The notes beneath the pieces are model-generated. The model ran no database searches, was not told the origin of the DNA, and saw nothing but the letters and a program-made list of their open reading frames with translations. 64,000 bases of DNA. Origin: Fibrella aquatilis. Its GTDB lineage: Bacteria > Bacteroidota > Bacteroidia > Cytophagales > Spirosomataceae. The translations under genes were made by a program, and so were the position numbers. The DNA is taken from positions 124,001 through 188,000 of the forward strand of contig NZ_JAFMYU010000006.1 in NCBI RefSeq assembly GCF_017353255.1, written 5' to 3'. This document shows, piece after piece, positions 23,083-31,945 of the stretch (positions are counted from its first letter, which is position 1; every line of letters begins with the position of its first letter).

Positions 23083-25662
23083 ATGTTCTATAGGTGCAAT
23101 AGTTTATCGCTGAAATGTATGTTTGCAACACCACTCGTACTTGCACTACTTCTCGTCTTTATGAACCTCAGCGACGGACGCTCTCAGTCCCTCATCGGTG
23201 TGGCCAGCGCGGCGTTGAATCCGCCCGCCACACCCCTTATTACCATTGACCCCTATACCAGCATCTGGTCGTTTGGCGACCAACTCAACGACCAGCCCAC
23301 CCGCCACTGGACAGGCCGCTCCCACGCCTTAAACGGCCTCCTGCGCGTCGACGGCACCGTTTTTCGCTTCATGGGCAACCCTACGTTCGTGGGCGACACG
23401 GTGGCTCGGTCGGGACAGCGTATGCCCTACGAGGCCAAATTCCGAACTGATTCACCCGGCTCCGATGCCTGGATGCAACCCACGTTCGACGATAGCCAGT
23501 GGCAGCACGGGCAGGCTCCGTTTGGCTCCCGCCCTACCGACAAAACGGCCTGGACAACCAACGATATCTGGGTGCGTCGGGAAGTGATTCTCGATCAGGT
23601 GCCGAAGGGCCGATTGCTGGTCAACGCGAGCTACAACGACAACTACGAACTGTTTATAAACGGGCAGCGCGTGGCAGGTGCGGGCGGTGTGTCGCCCAAT
23701 TACGAACTCACCAGTACCGGGCGGCTGGCGGCCGATTTGCTCAGGCCGGGTCGTAACATGATTGCCTACCACAGCCAGAATTTTGGTGGTCCTCAGTTCA
23801 TTGATCTGGGGTTATTGCAGGAACGAAGCATGGACCTGCGGGCGGCTACTCAAACGAGCAAACAGCTGTCGGCCACGCAGTCGCAATACACGTTCGAGGC
23901 GGGGGGCGTACGCCTGACGGTCACGTTCATGGCACCCCTGCTGATGGACAACCTCGACGTGCTGTCGCGGCCCGTTCAGTACGTCACCTATAGCGCTCAA
24001 GCCATTGATGGTCAGCTCCATCAGGTAGAGATTTACCAGGACGCTTCATCCGACATTGCCGTCGATAATCCCGGTCAGCCTGTAACGTGGCGGCGCGGGC
24101 GGGTGGCGGGCAAACAGCCGCTGCATTGGCTGCGCGTGGGCACTGCCGAGCAAAAAGTGCTGGGCAAAAAAGGCGATAACGTGCGCATCGACTGGGGGCA
24201 TCTGTACATTGCCGCGCCCGACGGTCCCGGCACGAGCCACCGCATTGGTACACTGGCCGGGTCGGTGAATCAGTTCGAGCGCGAGGGACTGGTGTCGGAT
24301 ATCCGGGCGGGTGGTCGACCCAACATGATCACCGATAGTACCGTGGTGCTGGCCACCTCGTTCAGCCTGGGCCGCGTGGCCGACAAACCCGTGGAGCGAC
24401 ACCTGCTCATTGGCTACGACGACCTCAAGGCCATCGAGTATTTCGGTCAGCCGCTTAACGCCTGGTGGCGGCGCTACGATAAGCAGATCGGCAGCATCGG
24501 GTCGGAACTCATTATGGAAAAAGCTCTTTCGGCAGCAGAATCAGACTATTTTACGCTGAAACAGGCCTGCACCACGTTCGACAAAACGCTGTACGCCGAT
24601 GCCCTGAAGGCCGGTGGCACCACCTATGCCGACCTCTGTGTGCTGGCCTACCGGCAGGCTATTGCCGCCCACAAGCTGGTGGCTGGCCCTGATGGAACCG
24701 GGCTGGCGTCTCAGCCGCTGTTTTTCTCGAAAGAGAATTTCTCCAACGGCTCCATCGGCACCGTCGACGTGACCTACCCGTCGGCACCGCTGTTCCTGAA
24801 ATACAACCCCACGCTGCTGAAAGGCATGCTGGAACCCATCTTCCACTACTCGGAAAGCGGGCGCTGGACCAAGCCGTTTGCCGCGCACGATGTGGGCACC
24901 TACCCTATTGCCAACGGCCAAACATACGGCGAAGACATGCCCGTGGAAGAGTGTGGTAACATGTTGATCCTGACCGCCGCCCTGGCCCACGCCGAAGGCA
25001 ACGCCAACTATGCCCGGCAACATTGGCCCGTGCTGACCACCTGGGTTGACTACCTGAAGAAAGACGGTTTCGACCCCGCCAATCAGCTCTGCACCGACGA
25101 CTTTGCCGGTCATATTGCCCGCAACGCTAACCTGAGCGTGAAAGCCATCATGGGCATTGCCAGCTATGGTTATTTGGCCGGAAAACTAGGCGACAGCCAC
25201 ACCGAAACCGAGTACCTGACGCTGGCCCGCAGCCTGGCGAAGCAGTGGATAACGCTGGCCAAAGACCCCACCGGCACACACTACACGCTGACGTTTGACA
25301 ACCCCGGCACCTGGAGCCAGAAATACAACCTCGTCTGGGATAAACTGCTGAACCTGAATATCTTTCCGCAGGAAGTGGCGCAACAGGAAGTGGCCTTCTA
25401 CCTCACCAAACAGCAGCCCTTCGGCCTGCCCCTCGATAGTCGGCGTACCTACACCAAATCGGACTGGATTGCCTGGACGGCCACCCTTGCCGATAAGCAG
25501 GCTGACTTCGAGACACTGATTCAACCCATCCTCCGTTTCGCCACCGAAACCCCCGACCGCGTACCCCTGAACGACTGGCACGAAACCACCAACGGCCACA
25601 AAGTAGGCTTCCAGGCCCGGTCAGTAGTAGGGGGGTATTTTATCAAGATGCTGGAGAAGTGA
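23083..25662 (+). CDS. GtaA-type glutaminase family protein (DUF4965/DUF1793), secreted
   Basis: 859 residues, signal peptide about 1-34 (ATG at 23083; the next in-frame ATG is at 23119). Domains in order: DUF4964-like N-terminus (PLITIDPYTSIWSF), a beta-sandwich insertion (about 110-245, WVRREVILDQVP), DUF5127, DUF4965 and DUF1793 (VEECGNMLILTAALAHAEGNANYA, CTDDFAGH, WSQKYNLVWDKLL, PLDSRRTYTKSDWIAWTA). Related fungal GtaA is an extracellular glutaminase; function in bacteria is less certain. Short tandem repeats sit just upstream. Confidence 0.85.
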   Translation: MFYRCNSLSLKCMFATPLVLALLLVFMNLSDGRSQSLIGVASAALNPPATPLITIDPYTSIWSFGDQLNDQPTRHWTGRSHALNGLLRVDGTVFRFMGNPTFVGDTVARSGQRMPYEAKFRTDSPGSDAWMQPTFDDSQWQHGQAPFGSRPTDKTAWTTNDIWVRREVILDQVPKGRLLVNASYNDNYELFINGQRVAGAGGVSPNYELTSTGRLAADLLRPGRNMIAYHSQNFGGPQFIDLGLLQERSMDLRAATQTSKQLSATQSQYTFEAGGVRLTVTFMAPLLMDNLDVLSRPVQYVTYSAQAIDGQLHQVEIYQDASSDIAVDNPGQPVTWRRGRVAGKQPLHWLRVGTAEQKVLGKKGDNVRIDWGHLYIAAPDGPGTSHRIGTLAGSVNQFEREGLVSDIRAGGRPNMITDSTVVLATSFSLGRVADKPVERHLLIGYDDLKAIEYFGQPLNAWWRRYDKQIGSIGSELIMEKALSAAESDYFTLKQACTTFDKTLYADALKAGGTTYADLCVLAYRQAIAAHKLVAGPDGTGLASQPLFFSKENFSNGSIGTVDVTYPSAPLFLKYNPTLLKGMLEPIFHYSESGRWTKPFAAHDVGTYPIANGQTYGEDMPVEECGNMLILTAALAHAEGNANYARQHWPVLTTWVDYLKKDGFDPANQLCTDDFAGHIARNANLSVKAIMGIASYGYLAGKLGDSHTETEYLTLARSLAKQWITLAKDPTGTHYTLTFDNPGTWSQKYNLVWDKLLNLNIFPQEVAQQEVAFYLTKQQPFGLPLDSRRTYTKSDWIAWTATLADKQADFETLIQPILRFATETPDRVPLNDWHETTNGHKVGFQARSVVGGYFIKMLEK

Positions 25663-25681
25663 GACCGTGAGTAGCTAGGTG

Positions 25682-26932
25682 CTACTGCCAACTGCTACTG
25701 ATTTTTTCAGTTGCCCCCACATTACCCAACACATACTGCTTACAGACTGCCCCGGCCCGTTCGCGTGCTGGGGCATTTTTGTATAAGTCGTTGAATTTCA
25801 GCGAGAAGTCGACGGTGTTTTGGACCGAGAAGGCACCACCCTGCGCGATAAGGTCGGTGGCTTCCTGGAACTTCTGGTAGTTGGGGCCGAAAAACAAGGG
25901 CAGGCCAAACGTGGCGGCTTCGAGGCAGTTGTGCAGCCCCTTGCCAAATGCCCCGCCAATGAACGCAAACGTGCCGTATTGATACAGCGAGGTCAACATG
26001 CCGATGTTGTCGATGAACAGGTAGTTAATAGTAGCTAACTGACTGCCAGGCAGTCCACTAATTTCAGAAAACCGAATCGAGGGCTTTTTCAATTGCGCCT
26101 GCCAACCGCTGATTTCGTCGGGATGAATCTCGTGCGGGGCAATGATCACGCGCAATGGTTGGTCAAACTGGTTCAGGAATGGAATCAGCACGGCCATATC
26201 GGCGGCCCAGGCGCTACCGACCACCAACACAGGGTCATTACCGACAAATTGGGCCACCTCGGGAATGGGTCGTTTGCCCGCCGCCACCTGCGCCACCCGG
26301 TCGAAACGGGTATCGCCCGCCAGCGTTACGTTGGTGATCCCGATACCCCGAAGCAGATCGACCGAGGCCTGATTTTGCACGAAAATATGAGTAAAGTAGG
26401 TCAGCAGTTTCCTGTAGAAACCACCCCAGGGCTTGAAAAACAGCTGATCTGGCCGAAAAATGGCGGAGAACGAACTGGTTTCTACATTGGCTTCGTGCAG
26501 GGCGCGGAGGTAGTGGTACCAGAATTCGTACTTGATAAAAAACGCTTTTTGCGGACGGACCAACGCCATCCAGTCGCGGGCATTAGCGGGCGTATCGGCG
26601 GGGAGGTACGTCACCACGTCGGCACCCGCATAGGTCTTGCGCACCTCGTAGCCGGAGGGCGAAAAAAAAGACAGCACAATCTGATAATCAGGATGTTGCT
26701 GCCGAAATGCTTCGATCACGGGCCTCCCCTGCTCAAATTCACCCAACGACGCGGCATGAAACCACGCCACCGGTCGCGTGGGCGGTCCGTCGTCACGGTC
26801 GAGTGGTTTTTGGGCAAACGGCTCTCGCCAACGTGCCCGCCCCGCCACCAACAGCCGCGCCTTCCGGTTGAACGGAGCCGCCAGCCGAACAGCCAGACTG
26901 TAGAGAAAAATGGTGAGGTTGTAGAAGAACAT
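25682..26932 (-). CDS. waaA: 3-deoxy-D-manno-octulosonic acid (Kdo) transferase
   Basis: 416 residues. N-terminal membrane anchor (FFYNLTIFLYSLAVRLAAPFNRKARLL), then a GT-B fold: WFHAASLGEFEQGRPVIEAF and FIKYEFWYHYLRAL in the N-terminal half; IIAPHEIHPDE, IDNIGMLTSLYQYGTFAFIGGAFGKGLHNCLEAATFGLPLFFGPNYQKFQEA in the C-terminal half. Adds Kdo to lipid A precursor at the inner membrane. The end (SSSWQ) is encoded by a tandem repeat word CAGTAGCAGTTGG that includes the stop codon. It converges on the glutaminase gene. Confidence 0.93.
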   Translation of the reverse strand: MFFYNLTIFLYSLAVRLAAPFNRKARLLVAGRARWREPFAQKPLDRDDGPPTRPVAWFHAASLGEFEQGRPVIEAFRQQHPDYQIVLSFFSPSGYEVRKTYAGADVVTYLPADTPANARDWMALVRPQKAFFIKYEFWYHYLRALHEANVETSSFSAIFRPDQLFFKPWGGFYRKLLTYFTHIFVQNQASVDLLRGIGITNVTLAGDTRFDRVAQVAAGKRPIPEVAQFVGNDPVLVVGSAWAADMAVLIPFLNQFDQPLRVIIAPHEIHPDEISGWQAQLKKPSIRFSEISGLPGSQLATINYLFIDNIGMLTSLYQYGTFAFIGGAFGKGLHNCLEAATFGLPLFFGPNYQKFQEATDLIAQGGAFSVQNTVDFSLKFNDLYKNAPARERAGAVCKQYVLGNVGATEKISSSWQ

Positions 26933-26939
26933 GAAATGA

Positions 26940-26975
26940 GTTCAAGGTTTAAAGTCTAAAGTTTAAACCTTGAAC
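26940..26975. repeat. perfect 14-bp inverted repeat between site-2 protease and waaA
   Basis: GTTCAAGGTTTAAA (26940-26953) pairs with 26962-26975 around an 8-nt loop; a second overlapping pairing uses AGTTTAAA and TTTAAACT. It fills the spacer from the protease stop (26985) to waaA (26932). Similar TTTAAA/ACCTTGAAC words follow the MscS stop at 16695. Confidence 0.7.
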
Positions 26976-26984
26976 TTTAAACTA

Positions 26985-28142
26985 CTAATCCATAAACGGC
27001 TTCGGACTAAAGCTGAGGACAAACACCAACAGGGCCAACAGGCCGAGGAGTATACGGCGCGTGTCGAGGGGTTCGTCCTGCTCGGTTTCGGGGTGGTAAA
27101 CGCCCAAAAAACGGCCCAGCACGAACCCAAATACCAAAAAGCCAGCGTAGCCTTCGGCCTGCGGAACGAAAAACGACACGCCAAACTGCACGGCCATCAC
27201 GCTTGTGGCTATCAGCAGGTTGGTTACCCACTGCTCACTCACCCGCGAAAACATGAGGAACAACGTTACGCCGTAGAAAATCAGTTTGCTAAATTGGTCC
27301 AGAAAAACGGCATCATCCGAGGTGGCAAAGTCCGATAGCTTGAATAACCCCAGTCCGCCGTAGAAGATAAAGCCGGTGAACAGCACCGGAGCCAGCGCGT
27401 TGAACCGCCGCCGACCAATCAGCCCGTACAGCACATGCCCCCCGTCGAGTTGACCAATGGGGATCAGGTTCAGCGATGTGAAAAACAACGACAGGTAGCC
27501 CGCCAGCAGATAGGGGTAATGCACCATTTCGTAGGGGTGCGGCAATCGGCTGGGGTCAGCCACGTAGGTCTTGAAAAACCAGAACAGCAGGCTATCGCCC
27601 AGCACCACCGCCGACAAGTTGCCCGCAGCTTTGGCTTTGTCTACGGCCTCGGTCACATGCCTGCCGTAATCGAGGCCATACTGCTTATATTCGGGGTGGA
27701 TCGTGAAGATATAATCGACGGGGGGCAGGTGCGTAAAACCATACCAGAGCAGCCCCAACGCCACCACAAACCCCGCCAGTGGCCCTGCAATACCAATATC
27801 AAAGTATTTCCGGCGACTGGTAATAAACTCCTGAATGCGGATAAACGCGCCCATGGTGCCAATGCTCTGCCCCAGCCCAAACCCCAGCCAGAGGGGTATG
27901 TAGTAAGGCAGCGTAACCCGGACCCGGTTGGCTTTGGCCACAAAGTAATGCCCGAATTCGTGCACTGTAAGCACCGTCAGAAATGGAAGCGAGAAGTTTA
28001 GCCCGGCCCAGAATTCGGGCCAACCCATAGCCTGCGGCCCTAAAAAATAGCGCCCATACATCCACTCGGCACCGGCGGCAGTGGTGGTGGCTAGGGTAAT
28101 AAGAAACAGCAGAATATGAAGCCAGTACTTGGGTTGTTGCAT
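26985..28142 (-). CDS. site-2 protease family (M50) membrane metalloprotease
   Basis: 385 residues with about eight membrane segments. Active-site HEFGHYFVAK (HExxH, about residue 62) and the distal Asp in LIPIGQLDGGHVLYGLIGRR (NPDG-like third ligand). No PDZ domain, unlike RseP, so it is of the smaller PDZ-less branch. Intramembrane cleavage of an unknown membrane protein is expected from the family. Confidence 0.88.
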   Translation of the reverse strand: MQQPKYWLHILLFLITLATTTAAGAEWMYGRYFLGPQAMGWPEFWAGLNFSLPFLTVLTVHEFGHYFVAKANRVRVTLPYYIPLWLGFGLGQSIGTMGAFIRIQEFITSRRKYFDIGIAGPLAGFVVALGLLWYGFTHLPPVDYIFTIHPEYKQYGLDYGRHVTEAVDKAKAAGNLSAVVLGDSLLFWFFKTYVADPSRLPHPYEMVHYPYLLAGYLSLFFTSLNLIPIGQLDGGHVLYGLIGRRRFNALAPVLFTGFIFYGGLGLFKLSDFATSDDAVFLDQFSKLIFYGVTLFLMFSRVSEQWVTNLLIATSVMAVQFGVSFFVPQAEGYAGFLVFGFVLGRFLGVYHPETEQDEPLDTRRILLGLLALLVFVLSFSPKPFMD

Positions 28143-28153
28143 AAAAAAGGGAG

Positions 28154-28780
28154 TCAGTAGTCCTTAAGGTAGTCCAGGATTGTGAGCGGTGCTGCTACAT
28201 GTACTGCCTGAATACCTAACGCCGCCGCTGCCTCGATGTTCCCCGCGTTATCGTCGAAAAAGGCGGTTTCTTCAGCTGCCAGGCTTGCTTCGCGGAGCAC
28301 GTGCTGAAAAATGCCGGGACTGGGTTTGGCCATTTTCAGGTCGTGGGAATAGAATACCCGCTCAAACAGGGTCTCCAGCGGTGGCTGACCCAGCGAATCC
28401 AGCCGCCGGTTAACTTCCCGAATATGAATGGCGTTGGTGTTGCTGAGCAAAAATAGCCGGTAGTTTAGCGCCAAAGCCCTGATGCGCTCAATGCGCTCGA
28501 CGGGCAAATCGAGCAGCACCGTATTCCAGGCCGTGTCAATCACCTCGTCGGCCCAGTTGGCGGGGCTGTTGGGCTGGTTACCCATGATCTCGCGTACCGC
28601 CGCCCGGAAGGTATCGTCGTCAATGAGGCCGGTTTCGTGACGCTGCCAGATGCCGTGCTGCTTCCAAAGCGCCTCCGTAGCCTCCTCGGTCATATTGGCT
28701 AGCATGGCGAAATTGCGCAACGGTGCCCGCAGATCAATCGGGATAATCACGTCGCCAAGGTCGAAAATGAGGTTTTTCAT
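28154..28780 (-). CDS. HAD family hydrolase
   Basis: 208 residues. The four HAD motifs are visible: IFDLGDVIIPID (nucleophile region; the second Asp is replaced by Gly as in YihX-type members), LLSNTNAIH (motif II), LKMAKPSPGIFQHVL (motif III Lys) and FFDDNAGNIEAAAALG (motif IV). Resembles YihX-like sugar phosphatases. Tandem after radC with palindrome 28791-28870 between. Confidence 0.88.
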   Translation of the reverse strand: MKNLIFDLGDVIIPIDLRAPLRNFAMLANMTEEATEALWKQHGIWQRHETGLIDDDTFRAAVREIMGNQPNSPANWADEVIDTAWNTVLLDLPVERIERIRALALNYRLFLLSNTNAIHIREVNRRLDSLGQPPLETLFERVFYSHDLKMAKPSPGIFQHVLREASLAAEETAFFDDNAGNIEAAAALGIQAVHVAAPLTILDYLKDY

Positions 28781-28790
28781 AGGAAAAGAA

Positions 28791-28870
28791 GTTGGACGTT
28801 GGACACTGGATTATAGGGGATGTCAGATGTCTAGTGTCCAATATCCAACATCCAGTGTCCAGCATCCAAC
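28791..28870. repeat. near-perfect 21-bp inverted repeat between radC and the HAD gene
   Basis: Arms 28791-28811 and 28850-28870 match at 19 of 21 positions. They consist of TTGGACACTGGAT/ATCCAACATCC words also seen at 46-111. The downstream arm includes the first base of the radC stop codon complement (28870-28872), and the other arm ends 10 bases before the HAD start. Confidence 0.75.
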
Positions 28871-29577
28871 TATAGTATCCCCTCGTCAGCGAAGCTCAGG
28901 TAGGTTCGGTCAGAGAGGATCAGGTGGTCTAAAATGGGCATGTCGAGCAGGCGGGCACCGTCTTTTAGTTTGCGGGTCAGGTCGCGGTCGGCTTGTGAGG
29001 GGGTCAGGTTGCCCGACGGGTGGTTGTGCACCAGAATAATGCCGCTGGCCAGTTGCTCCAGTCCCGCTTTGAAAATAATGCGCGGGTCGGCCACGGTGCC
29101 CGAAATACCCCCCGCGCTGATCTGCACAGGCCGGATCACTTCGTTCCCCCGGTTAAGTAGCAGCACCCAGAACTCTTCGTGTGGCTTGTCAAGCAAATGC
29201 GGGCGGATTTCGTCATAGGCATCACGCGAGCAGGTGATACGCCGCCGTTGCAGAGGTTCCTGCTCCCGCCGCCGCCGACCCAGTTCCAGCGCCGCCACAA
29301 TGGTGATAGCCCGCGCCTCACCAATGCCCCTGAACTTGGACAGCTCTTTTACGTTGCGCCTGGCCAGTTCATGCAGGCTGCCCCCCACTCCTTCCAAAAT
29401 CTTTCGCGCCACGTCAACCGCCGACAGGTCGGCGGTGCCGGAATTGATCAGGATAGCCAGTAGTTCGGCGTCGGTTAGGGCGGCTTTGCCCTTGAGCATC
29501 AGTTTTTCGCGGGGGCGGTCTTCTTCGGCCCAGCTTTTAATACTGCGAAGGGGCTGGTAAGCAGGCGTATCGTTCAC
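28870..29577 (-). CDS. radC: RadC family JAB-domain protein
   Basis: 235 residues from GTG 29577. The N-terminal helix-hairpin-helix part (IKSWAEEDRPREKLMLKGKAALTDAELLAIL, LARRNVKELSKFRGIGEARA) precedes a JAB1/MPN-like domain with the metal motif HNHPSGNLTPSQAD (HxH-x10-D). The start is set by a CAAAGTA (minus-strand TACTTTG) element at 29604-29610 that would begin transcription inside the longer frame (TTG 29625). Long linked to DNA repair by name, but its role is not settled. Confidence 0.9.
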   Translation of the reverse strand: MNDTPAYQPLRSIKSWAEEDRPREKLMLKGKAALTDAELLAILINSGTADLSAVDVARKILEGVGGSLHELARRNVKELSKFRGIGEARAITIVAALELGRRRREQEPLQRRRITCSRDAYDEIRPHLLDKPHEEFWVLLLNRGNEVIRPVQISAGGISGTVADPRIIFKAGLEQLASGIILVHNHPSGNLTPSQADRDLTRKLKDGARLLDMPILDHLILSDRTYLSFADEGIL

Positions 29578-29685
29578 GGTCAGGTAGGTTACAGGTGGTG
29601 CTGCAAAGTACGGCCCGGACAACAAAAAACCTTATCCGACTAGGCAGATAAGGTCCGTGTGGTACTGGGCAAACCGGCCTGTTAC

Positions 29686-29952
29686 TTAGGCGGCCACAGG
29701 TGCCAGTTTGTTCACCATACGCGTCAACTTTGACTTATTGTTGGCGGCTTTATTCTTGTGGATGATGTTTTTCTTAGCCAGTTTGTCAAGCTTCGAGATC
29801 ACGGTCTTGAGCAGGTCGTTGGCTTCAGCGTGATCGTTGCTCAGACGCAGCCGCTTCACGAGGTTGCGGGCGGTTACGGCCTGGTAGCGGTTCAGAAGAC
29901 GCTTTTTGGCATTAGTCCGTATCGCTTTCTTGGTATTTTTATGATTTGCCAT
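29686..29952 (-). CDS. rpsT: 30S ribosomal protein S20
   Basis: 88 residues, the usual S20 length. Starts MANHKNTKKAIRTNAKKRLLN and has the basic helical hairpin of S20 (AEANDLLKTVISKLDKLAKKNIIHKNKAANNKSKLTRMVN). Binds 16S rRNA early in 30S assembly. The start at 29952 follows a clear promoter at 29989-30019. Confidence 0.97.
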   Translation of the reverse strand: MANHKNTKKAIRTNAKKRLLNRYQAVTARNLVKRLRLSNDHAEANDLLKTVISKLDKLAKKNIIHKNKAANNKSKLTRMVNKLAPVAA

Positions 29953-29988
29953 TGGTACTGAATGTGTTCGGTTTCCGAAATGAGTGCG

Positions 29989-30019
29989 CAAAAGTAGCAG
30001 TTTATGCCGGTAATCACAA
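29989..30019 (-). promoter_or_regulatory. rpsT promoter
   Basis: On the minus strand TTG (30019-30017), 20 bases, then TACTTTTG (29996-29989): a full Bacteroidota-type -33/-7 pair. Predicted start near 29982, giving a leader of about 30 bases. Confidence 0.75.
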
Positions 30020-30164
30020 GCAATTACCCCCAATTCAGAGCTGTATTTGTTCCAACAGGCTGACGGTGGACAAAAACTGAGTAGTTATTTGGCCAATTCA
30101 TTTATATGCAAAATTTAATCTATTAATTCACTAAACCGGCACGGTATTTATTCGGTCAAATTGA

Positions 30165-30172
30165 TAGATTTG
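30165..30172 (+). promoter_or_regulatory. -7 promoter element (TAGATTTG)
   Basis: Exact TAnnTTTG, 21 bases before the ATG at 30193. No clear -33 TTG. Confidence 0.6.
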
Positions 30173-30192
30173 AGTCCGTAACATTTACTACT

Positions 30193-30588
30193 ATGAGAAG
30201 CATCACGTATGAAGCCCTTCAGGCCGAACAAGCTTGGATGGTCGTTTCCGACCAGCTCAATCAGCGCAACACCCTCCTCTCGCGGGGTATCACGCAACTA
30301 GAGCGGCAATACCAGTCGCTGCCAGTAGCCAGCCGATTGATGACCCTGCGCTATCACCTGCGCCAGAGCCTCCGCCGTCTCACCGCCGAAAGCCGCCAGC
30401 GCCCTAGCTCCGCCGACCATGCCGCCGCCCTCAACCAGCAGTGGTGCCATGTGCACGAGCTTTATTTCCTGCTCCGCCAGGTAGACGCCGAGCTTGCTAC
30501 TGCCCGCGACCAAAGCGACCACCTCAACCAGTGGCTCGACACGCTCGAATCACGCGTCTACAAATCGGCCTTGGTGCACTTGAATTAG
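30193..30588 (+). CDS. small helical protein of unknown function
   Basis: 131 residues, no signal peptide or membrane segment. Almost entirely alpha-helical by composition, with heptad-like Leu spacing (LLSRGITQLERQYQSL, LRYHLRQSLRRLTAESRQR, LHHLNQWLDTLE-type pattern at the end). Strong -7 element upstream, so probably expressed. No family recognised. Converges on rlmI with a 10-bp gap; both stops are TAG within the symmetrical string TAGTCATTGACCACTA. Confidence 0.7.
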   Translation: MRSITYEALQAEQAWMVVSDQLNQRNTLLSRGITQLERQYQSLPVASRLMTLRYHLRQSLRRLTAESRQRPSSADHAAALNQQWCHVHELYFLLRQVDAELATARDQSDHLNQWLDTLESRVYKSALVHLN

Positions 30589-30598
30589 TCATTGACCA

Positions 30599-31795
30599 CT
30601 ATTCCACCCACAGCACCAACCCCTTTAGGTAGCCACCTTCGGGGTGGAAGAGGCTCACGGGGTGGTCGGCAGGCTGGCTCAGGTGGTGGAGTACACGCAC
30701 CTGCCGACCGGCTTCGATGGCGGCGGCCACAATAGTGTTGTAGAATAGCTCACGGTCTACTACCTGTGAACACGAAAACGTGAACAGAATGCCGCCCGGT
30801 GCCACGCGCCTGAGGCCCTCCACGTTCAGCCGTTTGTAGCCCTGCACCGCCCGGTGCCGGGCCGACTGACTTTTGGCGTAGGCCGGTGGGTCGAGCACCA
30901 CCACGTCATACTGATGATCGTGTTCTTTCAAATAGTGCATTACGTCGTCGGCAATGGCCTCGTGCGTGCCGGGAAAACCGGGGTTGGCCGTCACATTCTG
31001 GTTAGTCAGTTCGATAGCCTTTTGCGACACGTCGACGGAATGCACGAGGCTGGCACCAGCCGTGAGGGCATAGACCGAGAACCCGCCTGAGTAGCAAAAC
31101 GCGTTTAGTACGCGTTTGCCAGGTGCATAGCGAGCCAATAGTTGGCGGTTGTCACGCTGATCGAGGAAAAAACCCGTTTTCTGCCCCGTAATCCAGTCGA
31201 CCATAAACATGTGGCCGTTTTCCATAACGGGCCGCGGTGTGTCGGCGCGGCCGTAGCGGTAGCCGTTTTGCACCCCGGCGGCGTAATTGTCGGGCAGTGA
31301 TTCCACGCTTTTGTCATAAACGGCTACCAGGTCAGGGCCGAAAACGCGTTGCAGAGCCTCTACAATGGGCTGCCGCTGTCGGTGCATACCAATGGAGTGC
31401 GCCTGCAACACGGCCACTCCGTCATAGATGTCGATAATGAGGCCCGAACAACCATCGCCTTCGCCGTGAACCAGGCGGTAGCAGTTGGTATGTGGAGGAA
31501 TCAGCGCGGTGCGTACCGCCCGGATCTGCGCGAGTTTTTGGGTCCAGAAATCGACGTCGGGTACTATGGTTTGTCCGTTGGTGTGGGCCGCAAACGAAAA
31601 CAGGCGTACCAGAATGCTGCCGTCGTGAAAATGCCCTGTGCCGAGGTAGGTATTGCGGCTATCGAGCACATCAACGATATCACCGTCTTCGAGGTGTGGG
31701 TCGCGTTTGGCTACGGCACCCGAAAACACCCAGGGGTGAAACCGGCGCACGGCCTCGTCGCGGCCTTTTTGGAGAATAACTTGGGGGTATGTCAT
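30599..31795 (-). CDS. rlmI: class I SAM-dependent 23S rRNA methyltransferase, RlmI family
   Basis: 398 residues. N-terminal PUA domain (VILQKGRDEAVRRFHPWVFSGAV), an EEHEE-like middle domain (LVHGEGDGCSGLIIDIYDGVAVLQ) and a C-terminal Rossmann methyltransferase (TGFFLDQRDNR, RVLNAFCYSGGFSVYA, SVDVSQKAIELTNQN, DVVVLDPPAYAKS). Methylates C5 of a 23S rRNA cytosine (C1962 in E. coli). -7 element TACCTTTG on the minus strand at 31810-31803, only 8 bases from the start codon. Confidence 0.92.
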   Translation of the reverse strand: MTYPQVILQKGRDEAVRRFHPWVFSGAVAKRDPHLEDGDIVDVLDSRNTYLGTGHFHDGSILVRLFSFAAHTNGQTIVPDVDFWTQKLAQIRAVRTALIPPHTNCYRLVHGEGDGCSGLIIDIYDGVAVLQAHSIGMHRQRQPIVEALQRVFGPDLVAVYDKSVESLPDNYAAGVQNGYRYGRADTPRPVMENGHMFMVDWITGQKTGFFLDQRDNRQLLARYAPGKRVLNAFCYSGGFSVYALTAGASLVHSVDVSQKAIELTNQNVTANPGFPGTHEAIADDVMHYLKEHDHQYDVVVLDPPAYAKSQSARHRAVQGYKRLNVEGLRRVAPGGILFTFSCSQVVDRELFYNTIVAAAIEAGRQVRVLHHLSQPADHPVSLFHPEGGYLKGLVLWVE

Positions 31796-31802
31796 TGTGG
31801 GG

Positions 31803-31810
31803 CAAAGGTA
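31803..31810 (-). promoter_or_regulatory. -7 promoter element (TACCTTTG) of rlmI, very short leader
   Basis: Exact TAnnTTTG on the minus strand, with its last base 8 nt from the ATG at 31795. Initiation about 7 nt downstream would give a nearly leaderless mRNA. Confidence 0.55.
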
Positions 31811-31824
31811 GTTTACAGTATGCA

Positions 31825-31945
31825 GTGAACAGTTCTACAGTATGCAGTGTTGCTGCGGTCCGACATCTCAGCGCAAGAGAATAGGCTAGCATATAGTGCT
31901 CTGGCATAGACAACACTGCATACTGCATACTGTAGAACTGTTCAC
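31825..31945. repeat. inverted repeat overlapping a gene end
   Basis: Arms 31825-31847 and 31923-31945 are perfect over 23 bp, and pairing continues with a one-unit (TATGCAG) length difference between sides. The words TGAACAGT and ACAGTATGCAGTG are shared with 15836-15899. The TGA of the phosphatase gene (31942-31944) lies within the arm, and its last residues (SMQPLR) are encoded by repeat words. Confidence 0.8.

Noticed and set aside
28189-28413. Plus-strand small frame opposite the HAD gene
   Set aside because: Shadow of a motif-complete HAD hydrolase.
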